A stretch of DNA of 64,000 nucleotides from Pyropia haitanensis (taxonomy: Eukaryota > Rhodophyta > Bangiophyceae > Bangiales > Bangiaceae): NCBI GenBank assembly GCA_008729055.1, contig SDUX01000015.1, positions 60,026-124,025 of the forward strand, written 5' to 3'. The notes beneath the pieces are model-generated. The model did no database searches, was not told the origin of the DNA, and was given only the letters and a program-made list of their open reading frames with translations. Position 1 is the stretch's first letter; each line of letters starts with the position of its first letter. Made by a program: the position numbers and the translations under genes. Of the stretch, positions 29,211 through 41,400 are shown in pieces.

Positions 29211-32200
29211 CTAGACCGCCACGTCAGGGCTTCTCTGCAAAGCAAGACGCAAAGACCGGGACGTCCAAGGATAGAAGACGTTGCAAAAGAAGCGCGCGCG
29301 GTGCCTCTCCAGTGGCGTATCGGGCACAGAGGAAGGCACAGCACGCACGCCCAAGCGCCGGCTCAGGTCCCACCAGTCCGTGTGGATCTGCTCCAAGCGC
29401 AATATGGCCGACGTCTCCACCATCGCCAGCTTGGGCCAGTCGTCGGCCGCGGACGCAAAGTCCCACGCCAACCGCTGGCAGCCAAACTCGCTCAGTGCAC
29501 AGCCGTCCCTCGGAGCCTCCTTGCGCAAGCACTGGACCACCACTCTCTGGCACGCAACGCCGTTTACGCGCCGCAGCACCATGAGGACAATGCCCCACTG
29601 TACGACCCCATCCGCACCCGCGTACCGGATGTGGGAATGCCACGGCGCGGACCGGAAGCTTGTCGCGCCGCGCACGTTCTGCACCACGCCGCGCGCCCCC
29701 CACTCGAAGAAGGCCTTGATCTGGACCGTGTTGGCCACGGAGATGGTGGCATCGTTGGTCACGCCGAGACAAGAGGCCAGCGCAGCCAATCCCGGCTGGG
29801 CCGCAACGTCGGCCAGGGCCACACGCACACCCCGCGCCCCCACTTTGGGGTCCACCTCGGGGTGCTCGTCAGCAACGCCGCCAGAAGGAGGCTGCACGCC
29901 CGCCGCCACCCGCGCGTCCTTGGCCGCGTCACGCTCGGCCCGGTCTAACCGGTCCAGCACCTCTGACTTGGTCTCCTCAGCGCGCAGCAGCTGCAGCATC
30001 ATTGAGGGCCCGTGCTTGTTGGTCCGGCGATACATCATCTTGCCCGCCGAGTGGAGCGACTCGTTCTCACTCGTGTCTCCCTCCCACAAGTTCCCCCGCC
30101 TCGTCAGCTCCTCGTACACGTGGTACATCAACCTGTGCAGCTTCGTCGTGTGGACAGGCGCTAGTAGCACCTGCACCATGTCCCCAAGCAGCTTGGCGGT
30201 AGCCGCCACCTCCTCCGCCTGCGACTGCGTGGTGACCTTGACGTCCGCCCTGTTGTCCCCGTACAGCAGGTTGTTGAACTTCGCCGCCACGCAAAACATT
30301 CGCAGCACGGCGTCCTCGATGGGCACGTCCCCGAAGAGAGAGCGGTACGGCGAGCCCTCCGTCATGTCCACCCCGTCCACATGCTTGGACATCTCCAACT
30401 CGGCACAGGCCTCGTCAAGCGTGCCCTCGCCCCAGCCGTCGTCCACCTCCGGGTCCACCGCGGCGGCGTGCGGAAAGACGAACTGGGGAGATGACGGGGC
30501 CTGGGGGGGGGAAGGGGCGTCGTGCGGCGGGACACGGCTGGGCCAAAAAGACCGGCCACCATGTGCGGCCACTCCACACAAAAGTGACGCCACTGGCGAC
30601 CTGTCATTGTAGCCTGGGTCACACCCACTGGCACAAAACAACTGCATGAAAAACAGAACCGACAGGCGCAGGTAGAAGAAAAAAACACAGTCGTGTGAGT
30701 TTATTACACAATGCGCGTCACTCCAACGGCTAGCGAGTCTTCACACGCGCACACGCGCTCGCCACACAGAGGGGCGTCAAGTACTGGAGACCACATACCC
30801 AGGAGAGGCCGGGCTCGCGCGGCACAAAGGCCCCAGCTCAAAGCCGCGGGCGTTGACGGCATCCAGCGTCTCCTGTACGGTGCCGAGGATGGCACGGTTG
30901 TCCGGGCAGACGGCTTGCAGCATGGCCGGCAGCCGCTGCGACAGCAGCCGCAACGCACCCAGCTTCCAAACATGGAGGGCATCGAACGAGACGATGCTGT
31001 ACAGGGCGTTGGTTCCCGTGCTCAATCCATGAACGGCGCCCAGGGCGGGGACGAAAGGGAGTGCACTGGTCGCGCGCGCCAGCGCGACGCGAGAGCGCGG
31101 GCGCCCATCCGCTGCTCGAGCCTCCGCCGCCGCCACCTGCGCCTCCAGCGTGCTGATAACTGGCCGCCGCTCGGCCGTACAGCTCGCCTCACACGATGCG
31201 CGACGGACTGCCAAACAATGAGAGCAGTTGTAGGTGCTCTGGTTGCCCATCAGCGCTAAGATCGAGCGCTCCTCCACCTGGTCAGTCACCAGGCCCAGCA
31301 CGCGCGGCACCAGGAAGACGCGGGCCAGACCGGGCAGGTTGACCCACACACCATGCTGGCTCGCCTCCACTACGCCCCGCAGCATCACGGCCAGGCAGCG
31401 CTGCAGCAGCTCATTGCGCGCGTCGGCCACAGCCAACCGCGAGCGGGCATTCCTGCCGTTGCCCACGACCTTGGGGATGTGGGGCACGTGGCCGACGTTA
31501 ATCCACCGCCCACCGCCGTCGCGCACGTTGGCGACGAGCATGCGCACGGGGTAAATGACGTGGCCCCCGCTCCAGGACGCCTGCGCCTCGTCGGCGTGGA
31601 TGTACAGCGCCAGCACATGCGCGTGGTCCCCATGGATGGCGCGCACCTCGGCCGTCGAGTCCACGAAAAGGTCCGCGTCCAGTGTGCCAGAGCGGCGCCG
31701 CTCACCACTGGGCCCTTCAGGGAGCCGCCCACCGTCGAGGTCCACGTCCTCCGCCGCCAGGACGGCGTCCAAGGCCGCCGTCAGCACGTCCCTATAGTAG
31801 AACTGGTACCCCCTCCCCCCGACAGTGATCCGCACGACCCTCCACTTGCGCTCGGCCAGCACGCGGCGCTGCTCCGCCTGGATAGACGACGTAAAGGCGT
31901 AAGGGGAGGTGAAACGGCTCGTCACCTGCCCGGTCGGGCCGTTTGACGTGGCCATGCCCGCCTCCACATTCAACAAAATGCGGGCAAAGGTGCTCTGGTC
32001 GGCCCTGGTAAAGCCGCTTCCCCCAGCCGTCAGTGTAAACCGCAGCACCGACGCCAAGCACGGCGTGTCAAACAGGGACGGGACGTCCGCCTCGGACGCG
32101 TCCACCACAGGGACGGACTCGCGCATCTCCGGGTAGCGGTTGTAGTAGGCCTTGATGCTCGCGGACACGCTGGTCACAAACACGTGCCGCACGCGCATGA

Positions 32201-32444
32201 TGTCGGGCAGCGCCCCGCGCTCCATCCCGTCACGCCCCCAGTGCTCCGTTGCGGCCGGCGCCGGCGCGATCTGCTCGACGGGGTGCACCGCGGATGCGGT
32301 CGAGGAGCCCTCTGGCCGCCATCCTTCCGGCGGCACCATTCGGTTCCGGCCCTTGTGCGCAGAAAGCATGTGGCGGCTGCGCGAGGGGGCGGACGAGAAG
32401 ATCCGCGGGCAGTACCAGCAAACGGCAGCAAGGGTAGGCACCAT
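29211..32444 (-). CDS. Spliced CMC-superfamily transposase (Plavaka/Kyakuja-like)
   Basis: Exon 1 runs 32444-30799, intron 30642-30798 (donor GTATGT, pyrimidine-rich acceptor ending CAG), exon 2 30641-29211. The N-terminus has a C2H2 finger (CWYCPRIF ... RHMLSAHKG). The core has ALYIHADEAQASWSGGHVIY with PVRMLVANV, matching the first catalytic Asp block of Plavaka-type elements, then YNCSHC, and the second block FDALHVWKLG. Exon 2 carries the C-terminal H-x-H/E region (TTKLHRLMYHVYEEL, ENESLHSAGKMMYRR). After splicing, coding starts in one frame (MTGRQWRHFCVEW) and switches to another near a 9-nt G/C run (30503-30511), so this copy is frame-shifted there or the assembly is wrong. It would be a cut-and-paste DNA transposase; element ends were not found. 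Confidence 0.75.
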
Positions 32445-34496
32445 CGTGCGGCCTGCCAACGTCCAAGAAAAAGGAAAAAAGTGACAGAAGCACCAGACGC
32501 GTCAGCATCACATGTGCACTGGGAAAGAGGCGCACGACATAGGCAGATGCAGACGACTCAGCAGCAAAAGGACCAGGATGCCATCTCCACCAACCATGTC
32601 ACAATGCCGCAGACGATCGTCACTCCGGACATACCTGGCTGTGAGCGCTGGATCTCAGGGCGGGGAAGTGGTTGACAAGTGGGACGATGGTTGGGTTCTG
32701 CCAGCCCCCAGGAACTACTGGACGGCGTCTGCGAAGGACGGGCCTGCAGAGACGCGATGGAACGCCAAGACATCGGGAAGGTGAGACGACCCAGAGTGCA
32801 TCCGACCCCGGGCAGCACGAGGAAAGAGAACGAGAAAAGACGGACAGGAGCAAAGGGCGTCAAAAAGCACCGCGTCGGACAGTCAGTCAGGCACTGCCAA
32901 GCGGGTAAACTGGGCCGGCGCGGAGGGCCGAGCAGTGCTGTGCCAGCGCGTGTGCCATGCCGAAGAAAAACCTCCAGCTAAGGGGGGCGCCCACAACAAT
33001 TCAGTAGCGCTGGGTTGCAAGGGACCGCAGTGGCGCCAGATACGAGCAAACGGTCCCACTCATGGAGCAAGTGGCGCCAAGAGAGCTGCGCATCAACGTA
33101 CGGCAAGTGCGTGACGGTCAAGCGGACGCAACGTCGGAAGGGCAAGTGGTGTCAGGGCCCCGCGGTCCGTTACCGATCGGCCACAGGTGACGGGTGGCGG
33201 CCAGTGTCTATGACGGGCCGCCTCCCGGATCGGCGCCACGAGCACCGACGGGTGCGGCTGACGGTGCTCGTTGCAGACGCGCTCTGGCCATCCCAAGCGC
33301 TATCCCGTTTGCGCGTTGTCGACGGCGGTGCTCCAGCAGTGTGCTTTGGTAAGGGCAGTCCACGTCCACTCAATTGCCATAAGAATCTGCGGGAAGTTAT
33401 TCCCCTCGCGCACCGTAGATCCGCATTTCCCGGATGACATGCCTGGGAACGTAAGGGAGGACCAGCATGTACGGTCTCCCGAATATCTCCGTTGCTGTCT
33501 TTACTGCACTGCATTGCAATTGACATGCAGTCTGAGGTGCCCGAGAAGCAGTTGATCTGCACCTCGAGCCGATTCGCTTCCTGTGGGCGCGTCCCCACCG
33601 CCGATCTGTATCATCCAGCACCCTTGCGCAACGCACCCGACCAGCTCGTTTCCTGCCTGTAGCTGACCACTGCTTGCCTGCGGGTCCCTCTGGCCGACGC
33701 GGTCACCGTTGGCGGCGCTGGGATACCGATCCGCAATGAGTAACGGCCTCTCTGGCTGTGTCCTTCCGTCCGTTGCACAGCAAACCGCTTGGACGCCGTG
33801 TAAGCATGACGTGTCTGCCACGCTTGGACGTATGCGCACGACGCGCGCGGGGCTTGTTTTGCGCCCATGCAGCCCGTCTCTCTTGCATCTGTGGCACAGC
33901 GCATCTCTTTTTTTCGCGCCACTACTTGTCCCCAACAACAGCTGCTCACCCGTACGGATGCGAATGCTTCGTGCACCCACGTTTGAACGCTTCCTCTGAG
34001 TCTGACCCTTTTTTTTTGCGCGCCAAGCCTTCCCGCCCTTTACCAGACGCCTCCGCTGATGTCCCCCTGCCACACATACCCCAATGGAGGTTGCTGGCAA
34101 GTGCTCTCGTCCAGGGTGTGCTGGTGCCAGCTTGCTGGCCAGTGTGCGCTCCAGCGGCCTGCTTCCGGGCCATCAGGTAAGCTTTCGCCTGCGCACGTCT
34201 TTGGGGTGGTTCAATCGCGCGCGTGTGTGTCTGAGGCACCCTAGCACTGGGCTCGTGCCCCTCATATACGGGGGCGCGCTGTTACAGCCGGCCAGCAGCC
34301 AGTACCACTCACCGTTGCGCACGCACCCACTGCTCACACTGCCGCACACCACTTCGCTGGGACCCCCTGTTGTGCCCATTTTGCTACTGCGAAGCGCCCC
34401 TCTCCTCTTCACTCCGCCCCTGCCGTAAGCTCCCCTCTTTGACCGAGGCTGCCGTCTGCCGATCATCCGCTATCTCCAGCTTTTATCACTGTCAAG
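32445..34496. other. Two-kilobase spacer between divergent genes
   Basis: It separates the minus-strand transposase from the plus-strand gene at 34497. Composition is mixed. Open frames on both strands (up to 199 codons) lack motifs. A T run near 34008-34018 and pyrimidine-rich sequence occur upstream of 34497. It probably holds divergent promoters. Confidence 0.35.
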
Positions 34497-36981
34497 ATGG
34501 CCAGCGCTGGCGGCGGGCCCTCTCAAGGCGCACCCCGCGGCGGCGAGGGGGCGGCGGGCACCAGCTTCGGCAACGGCGGTCCTAATGACCGCGGCGATCA
34601 GGGCGTTCCGGGCGTGCCTGTGGCAGGCTCACCCTTCCTCTACGACGGGCATTATGGACGCGCGGCGATGCCATCGGCCATGGGTGGGCTGCCCCCGACC
34701 TCGCTGCAGTACGGCCGCGACGGAATGCTCTTCCAAACTGGACGAGATGACGGGATGATCCCGCACGATCAAAACATCCGCGGTGTCCAAGGGCGATATG
34801 ACCACGCCGCGGTCGAGACGGGCTCGTACGGGCCGCCCGGCTGCCAGCGTCCTGGCGTGCCTGTCGGTGCCCGCTTCAATGCCATGCGGACGGAACCTCA
34901 CCCTGGGGGCCAGCCGTATGCGGAGGCACGCAGGCCGCTGTACGACCTGCCTCCGTCGCCAGCTTCTCCTGCGCCTTTGAACCCACCGGTCGCTGCCGGC
35001 GCCTACAATTCTACGCCCTCCACGGAATCGATCCACACGCCGACCGCTGGTGGCACCGTGGGTCGGTCGAACGGTGGGGGCAGCGCTGCGGCGTCTGGCA
35101 GCGCTGGCCGCCCAGCCGGCGACAGCGACCTGTCCTGGGCTTCCGACCCCCGTCGTGCTGGCGGTAGCAGCCCCGCCCGTGCTTCTAACCGGGGCAGCGC
35201 CGGGCGTGCTGGCGCTCGTGGGGGCGCGGGTCGTGGGGGAGGTCGCGGTGCTGGTGGGCCTGCTGCTCGTCGTGGGGCCGGTCGTGGAGGTGGGAGGGAG
35301 GTAGCTGTGAACTTTGGCGAGAGGGCCATGGACTGGCCGGCGGCGACCGACGCCAATTTCTCTTCCCGCGTGCTGCGCCGTGACGTCACCGAGGAGGAGG
35401 TGGAGCAGATCCGGGCGGCTAACGGGCTGGGACCCCTCCCCGTCGTCCCGCCCTCGGGACGCCGTGACCGTGCAGCTTCAGCGTCGCGCTCCCCATCCCC
35501 CAAGCGCCGCACGTCCCTGGACGGTAGCAGCCCCGCGGCGGCGACGGCGGCAGACGCCGTGACGCAGCTGACGCGGGTGATCACCTTGAGCTTCAAGCTG
35601 GCAGACAGCCGCGCGGCCAGGATGCAGGCAAGCATGGACCACCTCTCGACGCTCGTGTCCACCACCATTTCCAAGGTGGACGCGCTGTCGGTGCGGGTGC
35701 AGACGATCGTGAGCAGCCAGGCCGTACTACGCTCCCAGGTGGATATTGTCCGCGGCCTGACCGCGCACCTGTCTCCTGCTCCGGGGGCTGCGGCTGGTGG
35801 CGGGGCCGGTGAAGTGGCGAGCGGTCCCTCAAGTGGTGCGGCTGCTGGTGCGGCGAGTGGGTCGGCAGGTGGTGTCACTGGCTCATCCCAGCACTCATCG
35901 GGCGACGCGCGCGATCCGGGCGCGGAAGACCGCCGTATGGCGTATGCCGTGGGCGTAAGTTTTGAGGGCTGCTGCCGTTGTGTGTACCGTGCGCGGTGCA
36001 TGGCATGTGCTCCTGTTGCCGTCGTGGCGGCAGCTTCTGTTCCGACAGCGGCATCATCTCACAAAGATGCTTTTTTTTTTTCTTACTCTTCGCCTGCTGC
36101 CTTTCTCACTGCTTGCCACCCTGCAGGACGAGCTCATTCCCGCCATGACCGCCGGCTTTATTAAGGCCAGCGACGCCGGCAGCGTGTATCCCTCGGCGCC
36201 CACCATCTCCAAGCTGCTCGTAAACAAGACGATGGAGGTGAACCGCTTGTCCAAGGCCGCGGCCACGAACATGCTTCACAAGGTAGTGCCCTTCCCCTCG
36301 CCCGAGAGCCCGTCGGGCTTCACGCGGTGCCCCGTGTACAAGTACCTGAGCCGCACCATCTCTTACTTCTACACCATCGTCCAGAAGGAGGCGGTGAAGG
36401 AGTTTGTGAAGTGTGTGCACGAGCTGGGGACAAACGTCGGTCACAAGGTGTACTACAACAACTCGGCCACGCGCTACCGGGTCGCCCTGACCCCGACGGA
36501 GGCGGCGAGCCTGGGAGTGAACAACAATTTCCTGTCAGTGAGTCACGGCTGGCAAGCGACTGTGGCGGCGGGCTTGGCCGTCTTCCGCCGCTTGGGTGCC
36601 GGGGACCGCTTCTCCGAGAGCAGCGGGACGGCCGGCGACCCGCCGGTGTTGGTCTGCTCCATGGCACAGTTTGGCCTGGTGGTGACCAAGATTTCTGAGT
36701 ACCTGAAGCGCGTCGGCAACATCATGGAGGAGACCACGCCGGGTGTCAACCAGGGCCACCGCGGCTCGTGGCTAAGCATGATTTCCTTCCTAGACGACTT
36801 CCTCGTTAAGACCTCTGAGGCCCGGAACGGTCTGCGTCAGCTGGACGGGCGCAGTGACGCCCGAGCGCTGGTTCCCGACGACTCGAGCGTCAACCCCCTG
36901 CCGTGTGGGGGCGATGCGGGCGAGGATGGGGAGGAAGAGGAGGACGGTGGCGATGAGGACGCCAACGACGGTGCCCAGTGA
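34497..36981 (+). CDS. Spliced gene, 770 aa, RGG-like and coiled-coil protein, unknown
   Basis: Exon 1 is 34497-35954, intron 35955-36126 (GTAAGT to pyrimidine tract and CAG), exon 2 36127-36981; the join is in phase and the frame closes at a TGA. The ATG context AAGATGG is strong. Residues 1-220 are Gly/Pro/Tyr-rich and disordered. Residues ~235-265 are a Gly-Arg (RGG-like) tract. Around 365-425 a helical segment with heptad-like hydrophobics (MDHLSTLVSTTISKVDAL) predicts a coiled coil. Exon 2 encodes a folded region (CPVYKYLSRTISYFYTIV) and an acidic tail (EDGEEEEDGGDED). It lies divergent from the Plavaka-like transposase and could be its accessory DNA-binding gene, by analogy with two-gene CMC elements; that is inference. 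Confidence 0.7.
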
Positions 36982-37941
36982 CGGTGCTCGTGGCTGCGGG
37001 CGATGGGCGCGCTACTGAGTTGACTTGCTCTTGTTGGTGCGTCTCTGTTGTGCTGCGTCTGTGGTGGCCTCAGCGTGATTTGTCTCGTTCTGTATTGTTG
37101 TTTCCCGCCGCATGGTCATTGCGGCTTTGCGTTTGTCGTAGGGAGGGTAGTACCAGCACCATTGCCGCTGCTCGATGGCGGTGGTCTGCCCACCGAAGAT
37201 AGAATCGCCCGTCCCATCCCGGTCCGCCACGCAGCCAGCCAGCCGCCCCCCGCAGCTAATCTCAGATAGGTTGCTAATATGCGATTAGGTCGCTAATGAG
37301 ACATTAATAGAGCAGCAGGATCGGGCACGTTCCCGTCAGCTTTCGTGCTAACCGAGCACTCGCGTGACACACGTGTGACACCGAATACTCGGCCTGGATG
37401 CATCCGCAAGAATGGGACAGCTATTCAGCGGGATACCACCGAATACCAGCCCGGGATACAATGTGCGATTATTCAGCGTGCACAGGTTCTTGACGAAGAG
37501 GGTGGGCGCTTCCTCGCGGCAGGTTATGGTGTGACGCGCCGCTGGCGGGCGTTACGTAACGGACAAGTGTGAGGGCGTCATGGCTCCGACGCTAGGTGGG
37601 CCTTATCATCCGCCTGCAAGGGAGGTGTGTGTTCGGGCGCTGTGCCTCCGGGTCGCCACCTACAAACAGTCCCCGTTGCCAAAATCCTCCCCGCCACAGT
37701 CTCCCCACCATCCATGTCATTGGACAATCGAGTGTGCGCTCGTCGTGGTGCTCCTACGGCGGTCGCGCGAGCCTTCTGGATATTTGCAGCGGGGCGGGGC
37801 AGCTGCATCGGGGCATGCAGCAGGCGGAGAGGGGGGTGTGCGTGCCACAGGCCCCTCTTTCCCAAGCTCTCCTTCACAACTGACACGACCCGCCCGCGGC
37901 AGCCACCACCCTCCATTACACGAAGCACCCAGCGACCCAGG
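36982..37941. other. 3' flank of the 770-aa gene, no supported gene
   Basis: Composition is mixed and turns AT-richer around 37255-37310, where near-copies of GCTAAT occur. 37560-37930 has short open frames on both strands with no motif. It ends at the CCAGG target duplication of the solo LTR. Confidence 0.35.
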
Positions 37942-38516
37942 TGTGGTATAAAACTCGATCCTCTCAGACACGTGTCAATATCCCTCGGAGGAAAGGCACA
38001 GGTAACACAGAAAGGGGAGCTACGAGAGTGGTATGCCTGTTGTCTCACGTGCCTGCTCGCAGAGCAAACAGATACGCACGGAAGTGCACACGGGGAAGAG
38101 GAAAGCAAATGCGCAGTTGTCTTTTTCCTCAGGGCGCGGGCAAAGGGCGCTTCGCTGTCCCTCTTAACGTGCATCTGGGGGAGCCTCGGCACGTTGGCCA
38201 GGTAGCCCCCCCCCCCCTACCCCCGAGTGGCCCCAACCCGAGTCTAACCTCGTCAAGTCGGGGGCCACTATCACTACTAATTCTATTCCCACTCACTAAT
38301 CTCACACTCAAATTGTCTCAAATCAAGTCCCTCACAAATATGCAAAAACCCATCAGAAATTCCTCTCTCATGTGTGGGTAGCATAGTCCACCGCATCCCA
38401 GTGCCGGGCACGGGCCACGGCCGCCAACCATCACCGCACGGCGGGCGTGTTCTGGCACCTGGTGCCCTCTGGTCGTAGTCCCGGGTCGGCGCCAAGTCAG
38501 GGCCAGGGATGCTACA
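37942..38516. repeat. Solo LTR, 575 bp, with CCAGG target duplication
   Basis: The unit begins TGTGGTA and ends CTACA, is ~95% identical to 44760-45334, and is flanked by CCAGG on both sides (37937-37941 and 38517-38521). TG...CA ends plus a 5-bp direct repeat indicate a solo LTR left by recombination between the two LTRs of an inserted retrotransposon. Confidence 0.75.
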
Positions 38517-38616
38517 CCAGGGAAGGAGAGCCATTTCTCGTCCCTCCCCCCCCTGCAGCCCCGGCACGGCCCACCATCCCGCTGCAGCCCCCCCCCCCCT
38601 TCTAACCCCTCCCTGA

Positions 38617-39030
38617 GCATGGTTTGGTGGGGTTGCAGTGCACACCGCGCGCCCCGCGGCGGCCGCCCACCCTCCCCGAAGCAACCTCCCCACTCGCAAT
38701 GGACGGCCGGGACGTAGTGCAATCCGCCCTCCGACCGCCCCCCCCCCCCCCCCCGGACGACCCCCGTCCCACAGCATGATTCCGCGGGGGTGCAGTGCAA
38801 GCGGCTCGCCCCTCGACGGCCCCCCCGCCCGTCACAACCCCCCTCCACGTCATGGACCGCGGGGACGCAGTGCAAACAGCCCCCCGCCCGCCCCCCTCCC
38901 CTTCAGTCCCCGCACACAGCGTGGATCGGGGAGGGTACACCACAAAACCCCCCCCCCCGTCCCTGCCCTCCCCCGCCACCCCCCCCCCCCCCCTACAGCG
39001 TTAATCCGGGGGGGCTGACCGCCGAACAGC
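38617..39030. repeat. Tandem repeat of about 78 bp, roughly six units
   Basis: Units beginning with variants of CATGGACCGCGGGGACGCAG start near 38617, 38697, 38775, 38851, 38930 and 38999. Each is followed by a C-rich stretch of variable length. It lies upstream of the SANT/Myb-like ORF and may be subterminal repeats of the Harbinger element. Confidence 0.6.
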
Positions 39031-39553
39031 CCCAACGGCCGGGCACGCACCCCCCCCGCCTCCTCTGCAAGGGAGGGTGCGGGGCGTGGGCGTTGCGCTG
39101 GCTTAGGGCGCGATCCCGCCTGGCGTCGACGATTTCTTCTCGGGAGGGGGCGGAGACGTCGCGACCCCCGCCCGGGTCGACGTTACCCCGCCCACCCACC
39201 ACCAATTGCCGCGCCTCACCCCGCACGACTCTCGCCACTCCGCTTGCCCCCGCCCAACCGTACCGACCATTCCGTCTCCCGCCTGTTTCTCTCCTGCCTT
39301 GGCGCACCCGACCCCGCCCCGGCCCAGGCCAACCGATCCCTCCCCTGCCCGCAACGAAATGCACGGCCGCGGTGCTGCTGGCCACTCCGTGGGGGGCGCC
39401 TGGATGTTGCCCCCACGCGACGGAGCTTGGGTACCGGCCGCACCCCCGTCAACTGAATGGAGGCCGTGGGCGGCGAGCAGCGCGCCCCGCGGCGCCTGCC
39501 ACTGGGCCTGCCCGTGCCTCTGGGCGGCGCCCCCGCCTCCTGGCTGGGCGTAA
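39031..39553. other. GC-rich spacer upstream of the SANT/Myb-like ORF
   Basis: No motif supports a gene. The spacer would carry the promoter of the following plus-strand ORF. Confidence 0.3.
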
Positions 39554-41400
39554 GCCCCGCCGCCGAATACTTATGGTGGCGGACTTGGCCCTCCGCATGG
39601 GGATCATGACGGCAACTACAGCGGCCGCGACATCGACAACTTTGGACGCCGCCACGCCCCCCGCCCTGAGCGGAACGAGCCGTCGCGCCCGCGCAGCCGC
39701 ACTCGCGGGCCGCGGTTTCGGGACGACCAAAGCCGGCGCTTTCCCAATCCTGGCTGGGAGGAGGAGCGCGGCGACCGCTGGGTCTCTCCCGGCGCCCCGC
39801 CCCCGCCCTGCGACGAGCGCATGCCCCAGCTCTACAACGAGCGCCAGCCCCCGCCCTACAACGAGCGCCCGCTCCCGCTCTGCGACGAGCGCCCTCCTGC
39901 GCGCTGCGATCAGCGGCCGCCACCCCCGCTGCCGCCTCCACCTGCCGCCGACCTTGGCCCCGGCCCGCCGACTCCTCGACTGCCTTTGCCGCGCCACGGT
40001 CGTCTTGGCAGCTACCGCGGGCAAGGCCCTCCGCGTAACTAGCGCCATGCGCTCAGGCCTGGGGTGGTCGGAGGTGGAGCTGACGTGTGTGTCGCAGGCG
40101 TTGCTGGTGAAGACGCGGGACAATATTGTGGGGACGGACCAGCGGGGGCAGACTTCTAAACTGAGGTGCGTGACAAGTATTTTCACCCGATGCGCGCCCG
40201 CGAGGCGCTGCCGATGACGAGCGACTGCACGGTGGGATCCATTACCACGACCTGGGACAAAGTCAAGAAGGGGACCAGCGCTTTTGCATGGTCGCTTTTT
40301 GCTGTGCAGCGCCTGCAGCTCACAGGCAACCCATTCGAGGAGGTGGTCATCCTGGGCTCTTTGGCCGACAGCAAGGGCGTCGACATCTGCGAGGCTGTCC
40401 GCCTGCATCAGGCGCGTATGGATGGGACGGTGGCGGAGACTGGGAAGCGCACGTACTACCCGATGGCGAAGTATGTCCCGTGCTGGAAGGTGCTGCGCAA
40501 CTCGGACAACTGGAGCGGCGCCGCTGGATCGGCCGCTGCTGGAATCGGCGCCCGCAGCGGCACGGAGGGCAGCGGGACGAGCGAGCATGAGAACCCTGAG
40601 ACGGACGACCCGACGGATGGCCCCCGCACCGGTGGCAAGGTCGTGGGCCCTGTACGCAAGCTTAACCCTTGCACATCTGGCACCAAAGCGGCAAAGCGGG
40701 CGGCAAACGAGACATTGCGGCGGCGCGGGAAGTGCGGGACAGTACTGAAGCACTCCAGGCTGTTGCAGATGCCGCGGCCGAGCGGTCGGCAATTATCCTC
40801 TTTAACCAGCCAAACATGTGCGATACGGAAGAGACGAAGCTGTTTATGCGCACCAAAGCGCGCCAGATGCTGAAGGCGGCCAACATCCCTCTTGGCCCCG
40901 AGCCGGCCAAGTCCTGGACCCCATCGACGATGAGCCCGGCCGCGGCGATGGACGCCGCGACCGGCCCTGCTGATTATGAGATTGCCGACGAGGAGGATGA
41001 CCACGACGACAGTGTGCGACCGCCGCCGCCCCCCCCCGCTGCCCCGGTGCACATGGTTCCGTTTCCCGCCCCTGCGGCTGGGCCTCTCGTGGAATGTGTT
41101 GAAGCGGCCGTGATCCCGCCGGTGCAGCCGCCCACGCGACCGGAGGCAGCCACACCCGCGCAAGTGCCCGCAGCAGCGGACGGCGCTCCAAGCCCCAGGC
41201 CCCGAACTGGTGTGCCCCGTGTTCTTTCGCTCTTGCGCGCAGCCAAAGCCCAAGTGACAAAGGCGGCGGCCGTGGCGAAGTTGAAGAACAAGTCACTGGG
41301 CACCACGCTACCCCTCAATGAGTCCGACCTATCCTCTCAGCTGAACTCGCCCAGCGGGCGGGCGCGGACTCCCCGCCTTTCTGACCAATCCAGCAGTTAG
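39554..41400 (+). pseudogene. SANT/Myb-like DNA-binding protein of a PIF/Harbinger transposon, broken
   Basis: Coding runs through several frames. 39554-40042 encodes an Arg/Pro/Gly-rich disordered region with repeated YNERQPPPYNER-like units. About 40043-40160 (another frame) gives GWSEVELTCVSQALL, the start of a SANT/Myb-like domain. 40166-40730 (first frame again) continues it (GSITTTWDKVKKGTSAFAW, YYPMAKYVPCWKVLRN) and the GTKAAKR box typical of the second ORF of Harbinger elements. About 40730-41400 (third frame) encodes the C-terminal helical part and an acidic/Pro-rich tail. At least three frame changes mean this copy is probably dead. It points towards the HARBI1-like gene. Its intact counterpart would bind the element ends and help import the transposase. 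Confidence 0.6.

Noticed and set aside
33501..34100. 199-codon minus-strand ORF between the divergent genes
   Set aside because: Mixed, motif-free composition; most likely promoter-region noise.
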